Shown here: positions 27,764 to 35,892 of the stretch, piece by piece
Layout: each line of letters begins with the position of its first letter
Position numbering within the stretch: position 1 is the stretch's first letter
Assembly (NCBI GenBank): GCA_934155265.1
Contig: CAKPGU010000010.1
Coordinates: 10,413 to 74,412, forward strand
Direction of reading: 5' to 3'
Length of the DNA: 64,000 nt
Source of the DNA: an uncultured Clostridia bacterium
Lineage (GTDB): Bacteria > Bacillota > Clostridia > TANB77 > CAG-508
Position numbers and translations under genes: made by a program
The notes under the pieces: generated by a model
Seen by the model: the letters and a program-made list of their open reading frames with translations, nothing else
Told to the model about the DNA's origin: nothing
Database searches by the model: none

Positions 27764-28537
27764 ATGAAAATTATAACAGTAAAAAAGCAAAATATATTAA
27801 AAATGCTTACATTAGTAGTATTTGCTATAGTTTTGTGTAAATATACCACATCATTTGGAATGCAACATTATTATAAGGTAGACTTTTCAACAGGGCTAGT
27901 AACAGCAACAACATTAAATGTTAGAAGTGGACCAGGTACTAAATACAATGTAATTGCAACAGTAAAGAAAAATGAATATATACGAGTATTTGCGGGAGTA
28001 GGAGAATGGTATATAGTCCAAGTAGAAGGAGACTATATAGGAGCTGTAAGTAAAAAATATATAAAACCTATTTATCCAAATTCATCAAGCACAGGAGGTA
28101 ATGCTAGTACAGGCGGAAATACCAATACTGGAACAACAAATACAACTACTGCAATGAATTCAGATGAAAAGGAAGTATTTGATTTAATAAATAAACAAAG
28201 AACCAATAATGGACTTCAACCATTAAAAGAAGATACAGAAGTACAGAAAGTCGCTAGAATAAAAGCACAAGATATGGTATTAAATAATTATTTCGCACAT
28301 GAATCACCAACATATGGTACACCATTTCAGATGCTGAAAAAGTTTAATATTTCGTATAAAACAGCAGGAGAAAATATTGCTGCAAATTCGAGTAATAGTT
28401 CTGCTGTAACAGCTTGGATGAATTCATCAGGGCATAAGGCAAATATTTTAAATAGTAACTTTAATTATACTGGAATAGGAGTTGTAAGCAGTAATAGATA
28501 TGGAAAAATATATGTTCAAATGTTTATAGGAAAATAA
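27764..28537 (+). CDS. Secreted SH3b-CAP (SCP) domain protein
   Basis: Extracellular protein with a signal/anchor helix (ILKMLTLVVFAIVLCKYTTSFG), an SH3b wall-binding domain (TATTLNVRSGPGTKYNVIATVKKNE), a Gly/Thr/Asn linker with repeated STGGN/NTG words, and a C-terminal CAP domain: VFDLINKQRTNNGLQPL, then HESPTYGTPFQML, TAGENIAANS and AWMNSSGHKANILNSNF. CAP proteins of this type are common in Clostridia (YkwD-like); their activity is uncertain. Starts at 27743 and 27752 are also in frame; none has ideal spacing from GAAAGGA, so the start is uncertain by a few codons. Confidence 0.88.
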   Translation: MKIITVKKQNILKMLTLVVFAIVLCKYTTSFGMQHYYKVDFSTGLVTATTLNVRSGPGTKYNVIATVKKNEYIRVFAGVGEWYIVQVEGDYIGAVSKKYIKPIYPNSSSTGGNASTGGNTNTGTTNTTTAMNSDEKEVFDLINKQRTNNGLQPLKEDTEVQKVARIKAQDMVLNNYFAHESPTYGTPFQMLKKFNISYKTAGENIAANSSNSSAVTAWMNSSGHKANILNSNFNYTGIGVVSSNRYGKIYVQMFIGK

Positions 28538-28539
28538 TA

Positions 28540-28568
28540 GGGCTGGTTTTTAGTAATAAAACCAGTCC
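28540..28568. terminator. Hairpin between convergent genes
   Basis: GGCTGGTTTT pairs with AAAACCAGTCC over a 7-base loop. The T-run is weak on both sides; probably a shared two-way terminator. Confidence 0.6.
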
Positions 28569-29423
28569 TAGTGTTTTAAAGAAAAAGTCTTTCCGTTCAA
28601 ATAATTCAAGCACTTTGCATCTGTTTGAAAATTAAATGTTAATTCATAAGCCTTTAATTGTTGAAATTTAAAGCCGAAAGCCTTATTAACAGAATTAATG
28701 CCATATTTACCATCACCAATAATAGGATAACCAATATGAGCCAAATGAGCTCTAATTTGGTGAGTTTTACCAGTTTCAATTTCTACTTCTAATAAAGAAG
28801 AATTGTTATCATATTCTTTGATAACAGAATATGAAGTAATAATTTTGCTATATCCTGTTTTAAAATTATCAGAAATATATACAATTGATTTTTTGTTATC
28901 TTTAAATAAGTAAGCTTCAAGTCTTGCTTTTTTTACTTTTGGAATTCCATAGACTAAAGCTAAATATTTTTTTCGAATTTCATGATTTTTGAATTTATCA
29001 AGTAAAATATTTAGAGAATCCTCATTTTTTGCAAATAAAACTAAACCAGTAGTATTTCTATCTAATCTATGACAAGGCATAGGTAAGAAATCTGAATTAG
29101 AATATTGGTTATGAACATTTGTAGTTAAACTATCATTACCAGTAACTTCAAGATTTGATGGTTTATTTATAATTAAAATATTTTTATCTTCAAAAACTAT
29201 ATCTAAATTAATACTTGTACAAAGTATGCTATCTACAATATAAACAAGAATTTCATTTCCTACATAGATGGTACAGTCTTTATTAGTTCGTGTTCCATTA
29301 ATTTTTATATCCTTTTGACGTAAAGCTTTATATAGCATGTTTGTAGATAAGTGTGGAAAACTATCTAATATAAATTTTGAAAGTTTTTTTCCATCATATT
29401 TATTTGGTACAATTAATTTTTTC
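28568..29423 (-). CDS. RluA-family pseudouridine synthase with S4-like N-terminus
   Basis: Converts uridine to pseudouridine in rRNA or tRNA. The N-terminal S4-like RNA-binding segment includes KLSKFILDSFPHLSTNMLYKALRQKDIKINGTR. The catalytic domain has HRLDRNTTGLVLFAKN, where the Asp is catalytic, and TGKTHQIRAHLAHIGYPIIGD. The in-frame start at 29464 is rejected: AAAAGGA lies before the ATG at 29423, giving MKKLIVPNKYDGKKL. About 285 residues, normal. Which RNA position it modifies cannot be read from the sequence. Confidence 0.92.
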
Positions 29424-29640
29424 ATAATATAATCCTTTTCATATAATATAGATAAGAATAACATATTTCTATATTTTATTCAAGTTTTTCTTATAAACAG
29501 TCAATCGGAACAGTTGTCTTGTAATCCATTAGCTAGTAATGAATTTAATAAAAATTAGTAATGATAAATTTATGCGAATTATATTGTACAAAAATAGAGA
29601 ATATGCTAGAATGAAAATATAAAAAAAGGGGAGATTTTAG

Positions 29641-29913
29641 ATGAGAAAATTGAAAAAAGTACTTTTTTGTATAATTTGTAATTCTATTTTTGGTGAAATT
29701 TTTGTTCAAAACTTTGTTTATGCAGATTTAATCGACGATACAATTACAGATATTACATATTCACCATTATACTACATAGCAATAATTGCATCTGTAGCTA
29801 TTGTTATGATTATTTCAATATGTATATTAAGAAAAATATATAAAGAAAATCAAGCTGAGAAAAATGAAACCAAAGAAAATAAAGGAGGGGAAGATGGTGA
29901 CCCAAAGTTATAA
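29641..29913 (+). CDS. Small exported membrane protein, first of a membrane-protein cluster
   Basis: 90 residues: a signal-like N-terminus (KVLFCIICNSIFGEIFVQNFVYA), a short exterior stretch DLIDDTITDITYSPLYY, one membrane helix (IAIIASVAIVMIISICIL) and a charged cytoplasmic tail (KENQAEKNETKENKGGEDGD). No family is recognised. AGGGGAG sets the start. Its last 20 bases overlap the next gene, whose ribosome binding site (AAGGAGG) lies in its tail, so translation is probably coupled. Confidence 0.7.
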   Translation: MRKLKKVLFCIICNSIFGEIFVQNFVYADLIDDTITDITYSPLYYIAIIASVAIVMIISICILRKIYKENQAEKNETKENKGGEDGDPKL

Positions 29914-30436
29914 AATTGCACTAAATATTGGAGGTGTTGAATTAAAAGAAGAACCAACGATATCTTATATTACATATTCGTACCAAGAGGGAATATCAGC
30001 TTTCTTAAAAATATTAGCAATTGCTAGTGTATTAGCAGTGATAAGTATAGGAATAGCGTACATAATTGGGATAAGAAAAAAAGATATTAAAGCCATTTTA
30101 GTTACTAACATAATGATAAAGACGATAGTAGGAGTGATATGGCAAATAGTATATAATTGCTTATATTTAGGGATAGTATTTTATCCAATACATGGAATTG
30201 ACTTGGAAGATACGTTCACCGATATGCTTTTGTTTTTTGATATGTTTGTAATTATAATATATATCATAGCTGATGTCATATCAGAAGGATTAATATATAA
30301 TAAGATTTTAAAATATAAGAAACATAAAGGAATAACGGTATCAATAATATGTAATATTGGAATAATTATAGTCTTTATATTATTAAGTATAATAATTGGA
30401 ATAATACAAAATCTTATATGGATTAGAGGAATTTAG
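29894..30436 (+). CDS. Polytopic membrane protein, unknown function (paralog of the gene at 31500)
   Basis: 181 residues with four to five predicted helices. It shares with the gene at 31500 a conserved core: GIRKKDIKAILVTNIMIKTIVG against GVRKRNDIITIITVNTLTNPIV, then a helix with a Glu followed by LIYNKILKYKK against KIYNKILKFKK. An ATG upstream at 29864 is in frame, but AAGGAGGGG directly before the ATG at 29894 decides the start. The N-terminus (TISYITYSYQEG) lies outside the first helix. It forms an operon with 29641, the MFS gene and 31500. Confidence 0.7.
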   Translation: MVTQSYKIALNIGGVELKEEPTISYITYSYQEGISAFLKILAIASVLAVISIGIAYIIGIRKKDIKAILVTNIMIKTIVGVIWQIVYNCLYLGIVFYPIHGIDLEDTFTDMLLFFDMFVIIIYIIADVISEGLIYNKILKYKKHKGITVSIICNIGIIIVFILLSIIIGIIQNLIWIRGI

Positions 30437-30456
30437 CGAAAGAGAGAGAAGAAATC

Positions 30457-31506
30457 ATGAAAACAAAAATAGTAGGAATATACAGTGTTATTCATTTTAT
30501 TGTTGATTTATCATGTTCAATTTTAGTTAGTAATTTAGTAACTAAAAAAATTGGGTTAGATACAAATTTATTTGTAGCAATACTTACATATAATTTTTTT
30601 GCATTTGCAATGCAACTACCGATAGGAATAATTGCAGACAAAATAAACAAAAATGCAATATGTTCTGCAGTAGGATGTTTATTAGTTGCAGTATCATATG
30701 GATTTTCGAGTTTGGGTGTTATATCATGTATTATTGCTGGAATTGGAAATGCAATGTTTCATGTTGGTGGTGGAATTGATGTATTAAATATAAGTGATAA
30801 AAAAGCCACATTATCTGGAATATTTGTATCAACAGGTGCAATGGGAATATTTTTAGGTGGTAAATCTGTTGCAATAGAATTTAATAAATATTATATAATA
30901 ATTTTGATATTATTAATTTCTTCAGGATTATTATTTTGGCTATACAGTAAGATAAAAGGCAAGATTGATAATGCTGAAATAAAAAAAATAAAACTTAATA
31001 AAAATGAGTGGATTGCAATAATATGTATCTTTATAACTGTATGTATAAGAAGTTATGTAGGAATGATATTAACATTTTCTTGGAAATCTTCATTTGTTTT
31101 TGCATTTTTGTCAATATTAAGTGTTGTGTTCGGTAAAATGTTAGGAGGAATAATAGGAGACAAAATTGGTTTTGAAAAGATATCTATTTCTCTTTTTATA
31201 TCTGCAGTATGTTTTATATTTGCATTTAATAATCCTATAATGGGAATGATTGCAATATTACTATTTAATATGACAATGCCGATTACTTTAATTGGTTTGA
31301 GCAATATTTTTGATAATAATAAAGGTTTTGCTTTTGGATTACTTACATTAGCATTATTTGTAGGAGCTGTACCAACATTTATAGGATGTAACCAACTATT
31401 TACTCCAATAGGCTTATTTACTATAACATTAATATCATCAATAATTTTATATATTGCTTTAAGATATTATAACAAGAATTGTTTAAAGGAAGAAGGACAA
31501 TGTTAA
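30457..31506 (+). CDS. Major facilitator superfamily transporter
   Basis: 349 residues with about 12 helices, short for an MFS protein (usual 390-450). The loop after helix 2 reads GIIADKINKNAICS, the A-motif position of MFS carriers, and GGIIGDKIGFEK is the matching loop in the second half. The helix-4/5 region GIGNAMFHVGGGIDVLNIS resembles fosmidomycin-resistance-type (Fsr) carriers; the substrate is unknown. Its stop overlaps the next start (ATGTTAA), so translation is coupled. Confidence 0.82.
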   Translation: MKTKIVGIYSVIHFIVDLSCSILVSNLVTKKIGLDTNLFVAILTYNFFAFAMQLPIGIIADKINKNAICSAVGCLLVAVSYGFSSLGVISCIIAGIGNAMFHVGGGIDVLNISDKKATLSGIFVSTGAMGIFLGGKSVAIEFNKYYIIILILLISSGLLFWLYSKIKGKIDNAEIKKIKLNKNEWIAIICIFITVCIRSYVGMILTFSWKSSFVFAFLSILSVVFGKMLGGIIGDKIGFEKISISLFISAVCFIFAFNNPIMGMIAILLFNMTMPITLIGLSNIFDNNKGFAFGLLTLALFVGAVPTFIGCNQLFTPIGLFTITLISSIILYIALRYYNKNCLKEEGQC

Positions 31507-31844
31507 AAAACTTAATATTTTCACTAATATTAACAATAATTATTGAATTAGCCATTTCACTAGTTATAGGTGTAAGAAAACGAAATGATATTATAACAAT
31601 AATCACAGTAAATACATTAACAAATCCAATAGTAGTATTTATAGCAAATATTATATATACACTGGAAAATGCATTATTATATTGGATGATAGTTACTGCT
31701 ATGGAAATTATAGTGGTTTTTATAGAGGGAAAAATATATAATAAAATACTGAAATTTAAAAAGATATCAGGTTTAAAACTATCTTTTATAAATAATGTAG
31801 TATCTTTTGGTACGGGTTTAATAATAAGTATTATTGCAACTTAA
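31500..31844 (+). CDS. Small membrane protein, paralog of the gene at 29894
   Basis: 114 residues with three to four helices: an N-terminal helix with Glu (LTIIIELAISLVIGVRKRND), a central helix pair, and EGKIYNKILKFKKISGLKLSF before the last helix. The GVRKRND and IYNKILK words are shared with the protein at 29894, though that one has a longer exterior N-terminus. The in-frame TTG at 31479 is rejected in favour of the ATG at 31500, which has AAGGAAGAAGGA upstream and overlaps the MFS stop codon. No function is known. Confidence 0.7.
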   Translation: MLKNLIFSLILTIIIELAISLVIGVRKRNDIITIITVNTLTNPIVVFIANIIYTLENALLYWMIVTAMEIIVVFIEGKIYNKILKFKKISGLKLSFINNVVSFGTGLIISIIAT

Positions 31845-31847
31845 AAA

Positions 31848-31880
31848 CATAGAAAAACATAGAAAAACATAGAAAAAATG
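31848..31880 (+). repeat. Three tandem copies of a 10-base repeat
   Basis: ACATAGAAAA occurs three times in a row just after the membrane-protein operon, followed by A-rich sequence up to the next promoter. No hairpin terminator is visible here. Confidence 0.7.
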
Positions 31881-31983
31881 AATAAAATTGAGAAAAAAAG
31901 AAAAAAATATACACAAACAACATGATAAAATAGGCTGAAATAGGTTAAAAACGATTAAAAACAGCTTATAAAGGATACATAAT

Positions 31984-32012
31984 TTGCCAAAAAGGTAAAA
32001 TTATGGTATAAT
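31984..32012 (+). promoter_or_regulatory. Promoter of the M23 peptidase gene
   Basis: TTGCCA, 17-base spacer, TATAAT. The ATG at 32018 would lie at the transcription start, which argues for a start codon further downstream. Confidence 0.75.
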
Positions 32013-32038
32013 AGGAAATGGTCGCGTTAAAAAGGAGA

Positions 32039-33025
32039 GTGTATATTATTTTAAAAAAGAAAATAAAATATTATACTAAAGAAAGTTGCAAACTTTTTAG
32101 CATAATGGCAATAGCATTAGGGTTAATAATAGCGATTATTTTATTAAAATACAAAACGACCTATATAGTAACATTATCAGGCCAAGAGATAGGTTACGTA
32201 GAAGATGAAGCAGAATTAAAAGAAAGAATACAAAAAGAAATTATAGAAATGGAAGGCAAAAATATAGATTTTGTTTCATTAAATGAAATGCCAAATTATG
32301 AATTAAAATTAGTAAGCAGAAAACAAGGAACGAATGAAGAAGAAATAATGTTAGCATTAAAAGAAAAAGCAAGAATAATGTATAAATATTATGCAGTAAA
32401 CTTAAATAATGAAACAGTAGGATTAGTAGACAATATAGAAGAAGCAGAACAAGCTGTAAATCAAATAAAAGAAGAACATCAAAATGATACTATTCAACTA
32501 GATTTAAGTGTAACAGAAAACTATACAGAAAATATTGAAGAAATAAACTTAGAAACAGTACAAGTTGCTCAAACACAAGTTGAAGAGAAAGTAGCAGTAC
32601 TTATAGAGCAAGATCAAAAGAGCAAAATGCCATCTATAAATGGAATATTATTAGCTGCAACACCAGTACAAGGAAGTATTACATCCAGATTTGGAGCTAT
32701 AAGCAGTATTAGATCAGGAGCACATACAGGTACAGATATTTGTTGTCCTATAGGAACACAAATAAAAGCTGTAGCAGATGGAACGGTTACATTTGCACAA
32801 AAAAGTGGACCATACGGAAATTTAATAAAAATTTCTCATGGAAATGGTGTTGAAACATGGTATGCACACTGTAAAGAATTATATGCAACAGTTGGACAAA
32901 AAGTCAATGCAGGAGATGTTATTGCAGCTGTTGGAATGACAGGAAATACAACAGGACCACATTTACATTTAGAAATAAGAGTGGATGGAACAGCAATAAA
33001 TCCACAACAATATTTATACAAATAG
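32039..33025 (+). CDS. Membrane-anchored M23 (LytM-type) peptidoglycan endopeptidase
   Basis: One N-terminal helix (LFSIMAIALGLIIAIILLKY) and an exterior region of about 170 residues precede the zinc peptidase domain, which starts GSITSRFG. Zinc and catalytic residues are visible in HTGTD and HLHLE, with the WYAHCKEL segment between, so the enzyme should be active. The spacer region resembles those of SpoIIQ/SpoIVFA-like or YabE-like proteins without a clear match. The ATG at 32018 is too close to the -10 box; the GTG at 32039 beside AAAGGAG is preferred but its spacing is short, so the start is uncertain. Confidence 0.85.
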   Translation: MYIILKKKIKYYTKESCKLFSIMAIALGLIIAIILLKYKTTYIVTLSGQEIGYVEDEAELKERIQKEIIEMEGKNIDFVSLNEMPNYELKLVSRKQGTNEEEIMLALKEKARIMYKYYAVNLNNETVGLVDNIEEAEQAVNQIKEEHQNDTIQLDLSVTENYTENIEEINLETVQVAQTQVEEKVAVLIEQDQKSKMPSINGILLAATPVQGSITSRFGAISSIRSGAHTGTDICCPIGTQIKAVADGTVTFAQKSGPYGNLIKISHGNGVETWYAHCKELYATVGQKVNAGDVIAAVGMTGNTTGPHLHLEIRVDGTAINPQQYLYK

Positions 33026-33027
33026 AA

Positions 33028-33084
33028 AAAAGCACTAAGTATATAATTTGTTTAAATACAAGCAAAATATATTTAGTGCTTTTA
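33028..33084 (+). terminator. Terminator after the M23 gene
   Basis: AAAAGCACTAA pairs with TTAGTGCTTTT. Additional A/T pairing (GTATAT with ATATAT) extends the stem around a long loop. Confidence 0.7.
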
Positions 33085-33142
33085 TTAAATTATTATGATA
33101 TAATAGCATCAAGAAAATTTATAAAAAAGGAATGAATTAAAT

Positions 33143-34006
33143 ATGAACATAGCAAATGATTGGAAAGATTATAAAATATTAGATATGGCAGATGGTCAAA
33201 AATTAGAAAAGTGGGGAGATGTAATCTTATCAAGACCAGATCCACAAATAATCTGGAAAGATAAAACATATCCAGAAAAGTGGAAAAATATAAATGCAAC
33301 ATATCATAGAAGTAAAACAGGTGGTGGTGCATGGGAATATAAGAAAAAAGTACCACAACAATGGCAAATAAAATATAAAGAATTAACATTTAATATAAAA
33401 CCTATGGGATTCAAACATACAGGATTATTTCCAGAACAAGCGGCAAATTGGGATTGGATGATAAACAAAATCAAAAACTCAAATAGAGAAATAAAAGTAT
33501 TAAACTTATTTGCATATACAGGAGGTGCAACAGTTGCATGTAGCTATGCAGGAGCATCAGTATGCCATGTAGACAGTTCCAAAGGAATGGTTACATGGGC
33601 AAAAGAAAATATTGCATCATCAGGTTTAGCAGAAAGACCAGTTAGATATATAGTTGATGATGTTGTTAAATTTGTTAATAGAGAAATACGTAGAGGAAAT
33701 AAGTATGATGCAATAATAATGGATCCACCATCATATGGGAGAGGTGCAAATGGAGAAGTATGGCAATTTGAAAATAATATAAATGATTTAGTTGAGTTAT
33801 GTTCTAAAGTACTTTCAGATAATCCATTATTCTTTTTGATAAACTCATATACAACAGGAATTTCAAGCAAAGTTCTAGAAAATATTTTGAATTTAACAGT
33901 TGCTAAAAATAATAAAGGAAAAGTATCTTCAGGAGAAATTGGATTACCAATGGAAAATTCAAAGCTTGTATTACCTTGTGGAATTTTTGGAAGATGGGAA
34001 AAATAA
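33143..34006 (+). CDS. Class I SAM-dependent rRNA methyltransferase (RlmI/RlmK-like)
   Basis: Rossmann methyltransferase with SAM motif VLNLFAYTGGATVACSYAGA, acidic motif CHVDSSKGMVTWAKEN and catalytic-type motif IIMDPPSYGRG. The N-terminal part (DMADGQKLEKWGDVILSRPDPQIIW) matches proteins annotated as class I SAM-dependent rRNA methyltransferases in Firmicutes. The DPPSYG motif fits the RlmK/RlmI group that acts on 23S rRNA. 287 residues. A pseudouridine synthase gene follows 42 bases later, suggesting a small RNA-modification operon. Confidence 0.88.
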   Translation: MNIANDWKDYKILDMADGQKLEKWGDVILSRPDPQIIWKDKTYPEKWKNINATYHRSKTGGGAWEYKKKVPQQWQIKYKELTFNIKPMGFKHTGLFPEQAANWDWMINKIKNSNREIKVLNLFAYTGGATVACSYAGASVCHVDSSKGMVTWAKENIASSGLAERPVRYIVDDVVKFVNREIRRGNKYDAIIMDPPSYGRGANGEVWQFENNINDLVELCSKVLSDNPLFFLINSYTTGISSKVLENILNLTVAKNNKGKVSSGEIGLPMENSKLVLPCGIFGRWEK

Positions 34007-34048
34007 AAATGTAAAAATGGATCTGGTCCAAAATTAAAAGGAGAAATT

Positions 34049-34735
34049 ATGCAAAATTTAGATGTAATATATGAAGATAATCATATAATTGTAGTAAAAA
34101 AAGAACCTAATATTCCGTCACAAGCGGATAAAACAGAAGATATGGACATGCTAACAATTATAAAAAGTTATTTAAAAGAGAAATACAATAAGCCGGGTAA
34201 TGTGTATCTTGGATTAGTTCATAGGTTAGATAGACCTGTTGGAGGGGTTATGGTATTTGCAAAAACATCAAAGGCTGCTTCAAGATTGAGTAATCAGGTA
34301 CGAGAGAAAATATTTAAAAAGAAATATTTAGCTGTGGTAGACGGTAAATTTGAAAATAATAAAGGAATTTTAGAGGATTATTTATATAAAGATGAGAGAA
34401 ATAATATGAGTAGAGTTGTTAACAAAGATAAGAAAAATGCAAAACTTGCAAAATTAGATTATGAAGTTTTGAGATATAATGAAGTGAAAGATTTGTCTTT
34501 GGTAAAAGTAAACTTACATACAGGTAGACATCATCAGATAAGAGTTCAACTGGCACATTCAGGACATAGTATTTTTGGGGATCAAAAATATGGAAAAAGA
34601 GGACAAGGAAAGCAAATAGCATTATGGGCATATGAACTTACAATACAACATCCTGTGACTAAAGAAGAGATGACTTTTAAATGTTTGCCAGAAAATAAAG
34701 GGACTTGGTGTATTTTAAAAGATGCTAATATTTAA
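34049..34735 (+). CDS. RluA-family pseudouridine synthase without S4 domain
   Basis: 228 residues containing only the catalytic domain: DVIYEDNHIIVVKKEPNIPSQ opens it, HRLDRPVGGVMVFAKT holds the catalytic Asp, and TGRHHQIRVQLAHSGHSIFGDQKYG is the conserved second motif. The short form without an S4 domain resembles RluA/TruC-type enzymes. AAAAGGAG precedes the ATG. It is cotranscribed with the methyltransferase and ends at a terminator. Target RNA unknown. Confidence 0.92.
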   Translation: MQNLDVIYEDNHIIVVKKEPNIPSQADKTEDMDMLTIIKSYLKEKYNKPGNVYLGLVHRLDRPVGGVMVFAKTSKAASRLSNQVREKIFKKKYLAVVDGKFENNKGILEDYLYKDERNNMSRVVNKDKKNAKLAKLDYEVLRYNEVKDLSLVKVNLHTGRHHQIRVQLAHSGHSIFGDQKYGKRGQGKQIALWAYELTIQHPVTKEEMTFKCLPENKGTWCILKDANI

Positions 34736-34742
34736 AAATTTT

Positions 34743-34786
34743 AAGAACGATTTTTTTATTAAATAAATTAAAGTCGTTCTTTTTTG
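34743..34786 (+). terminator. Terminator after the pseudouridine synthase gene
   Basis: AAGAACGA pairs with TCGTTCTT around an A/T loop, then a T tract. Confidence 0.8.
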
Positions 34787-34857
34787 ATATTTCAATATAT
34801 GTAATAATAAAAAGAATCTATAAAATTTTATGAAAATACCATTAATATATACGAAAA

Positions 34858-34886
34858 TTGAAAAATGATATTTTATAAAATACAAT
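34858..34886 (+). promoter_or_regulatory. Candidate promoter of agrBD
   Basis: TTGAAA, 17-base spacer, TACAAT, in very A/T-rich DNA. Downstream, AAAGGTG and an ATG at 34940 open a four-codon reading frame that ends before agrB; it may be a leader or chance. No clear pair of LytTR-type direct repeats is seen by eye. Confidence 0.45.
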
Positions 34887-34970
34887 AAAATTTTCACAAA
34901 ATAAATGAGCAAACTACTAAAAAAGGTGATAAATTTAACATGTACTTAAGATAAAAGAGAGGTGTTAAAA

Positions 34971-35582
34971 GTGATAGATAAAATCTGTACATATCTAACC
35001 AATAGGATTAGAAAAGAAATGCCAGAAATAGATGATGAACGAGCGGAAATAATAATGTATGGATTACAAAATATAATAGGAGAGCTTCCTAAAGGTATTA
35101 TAATTTTAATAATTGCGTATTTTTTAGGAATATTTAAACTAACATTAATTTCAATACTAATTATTGCACCATATAGAGGTCTTTCAGGAGGAGTTCACAT
35201 GAAAACACATATTGGATGTATAGTTTATACTTTAATATTATATAGTGGATCCGCATTACTTGGTAAATATATAATCTTAACTGGTATATCAAAATATATT
35301 ACAGCATTCATAGTTTGGACATTCTGCATGATAATGATAAAACTATATGCACCTGCAGATACTGAAAATGTTCCAATACTAATGGAAAAAGAAAGAAAAC
35401 AAAAGCAAATATTTTCATATATTGCTTTGACTGTAGAAATTATAATTGCTATTTTTATAAGTGATACTACAATTGCTGGGATAATAATATTTGGAGATTT
35501 TATTCAAACTTTAACAATAACAAGATTTGCATATAAAATCACTAATAATAAATATGGACATGAGGTTTATGCAAATATTTAA
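34971..35582 (+). CDS. agrB: AgrB-like cysteine endopeptidase that processes the pheromone precursor
   Basis: Membrane peptidase that cleaves the C-terminal tail of AgrD and helps close the (thio)lactone ring. About 203 residues with five to six helices. The catalytic pair is intact: H76 in PYRGLSGGVH and C83 in THIGC, matching the His/Cys spacing of the AgrB family (PF04647). A GTG at 34962 is also in frame, but AGAGAGG precedes the GTG at 34971. agrD follows after 73 bases. Sensor and regulator genes lie just beyond on the opposite strand. Confidence 0.92.
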   Translation: MIDKICTYLTNRIRKEMPEIDDERAEIIMYGLQNIIGELPKGIIILIIAYFLGIFKLTLISILIIAPYRGLSGGVHMKTHIGCIVYTLILYSGSALLGKYIILTGISKYITAFIVWTFCMIMIKLYAPADTENVPILMEKERKQKQIFSYIALTVEIIIAIFISDTTIAGIIIFGDFIQTLTITRFAYKITNNKYGHEVYANI

Positions 35583-35655
35583 ATTGATTAATATAAGAGT
35601 CATTGCAACTGCTCTTATGTTATATAAAATTATACAAAAGAAGGGGGAATTAATT

Positions 35656-35775
35656 ATGATGAAATTATTAGCAAAAATGGCAGAGAAATATGCAAAAGCA
35701 ACAAATACTGCATGCTATGCATTCTGGTGGGGACATCAACCAAAAATGCCAGCATCTCTAATAAAAAAGGATTAA
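35656..35775 (+). CDS. agrD: AgrD-like autoinducing peptide precursor
   Basis: 39 residues: an amphipathic N-terminal helix (MMKLLAKMAEKYAKATNT), then a core with the only cysteine, C20, and a charged tail containing the family word PKMPASL. By analogy with AgrD, AgrB would cut four residues after the Cys, giving a five-residue ring C-Y-A-F-W with a short exocyclic tail. The ring size is inferred. AAGGGGG directly before the ATG at 35656 fixes the start; the frame is open further upstream but that is not supported as coding. Confidence 0.88.
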   Translation: MMKLLAKMAEKYAKATNTACYAFWWGHQPKMPASLIKKD

Positions 35776-35827
35776 TTTCCTAATAAAGGATAATGTTCTT
35801 AAACATTAAAAATCAATTCAAAAGAAG

Positions 35828-35855
35828 GGAACTTCATAGGAAGTTTTCTTTTTTT
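35828..35855 (+). terminator. Terminator after agrD
   Basis: GGGAACTTC pairs with GGAAGTTTTC (with G-T pairs) over a short loop, followed by seven T. Confidence 0.65.
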
Positions 35856-35867
35856 GAGTAAACAACA

Positions 35868-35892
35868 AAAGAAGTGATTAAATACCACTTCT
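35868..35892 (-). terminator. Minus-strand terminator after agrC
   Basis: AAAGAAGTG pairs with CACTTCTTT. Read on the minus strand it is followed by TTTTGTTGTTT, so it ends agrCA transcripts. Confidence 0.75.

Noticed and set aside
35527..35655. Longer agrD beginning at 35527
   Set aside because: This part overlaps the agrB end in another frame, and a strong ribosome binding site lies directly before the ATG at 35656.
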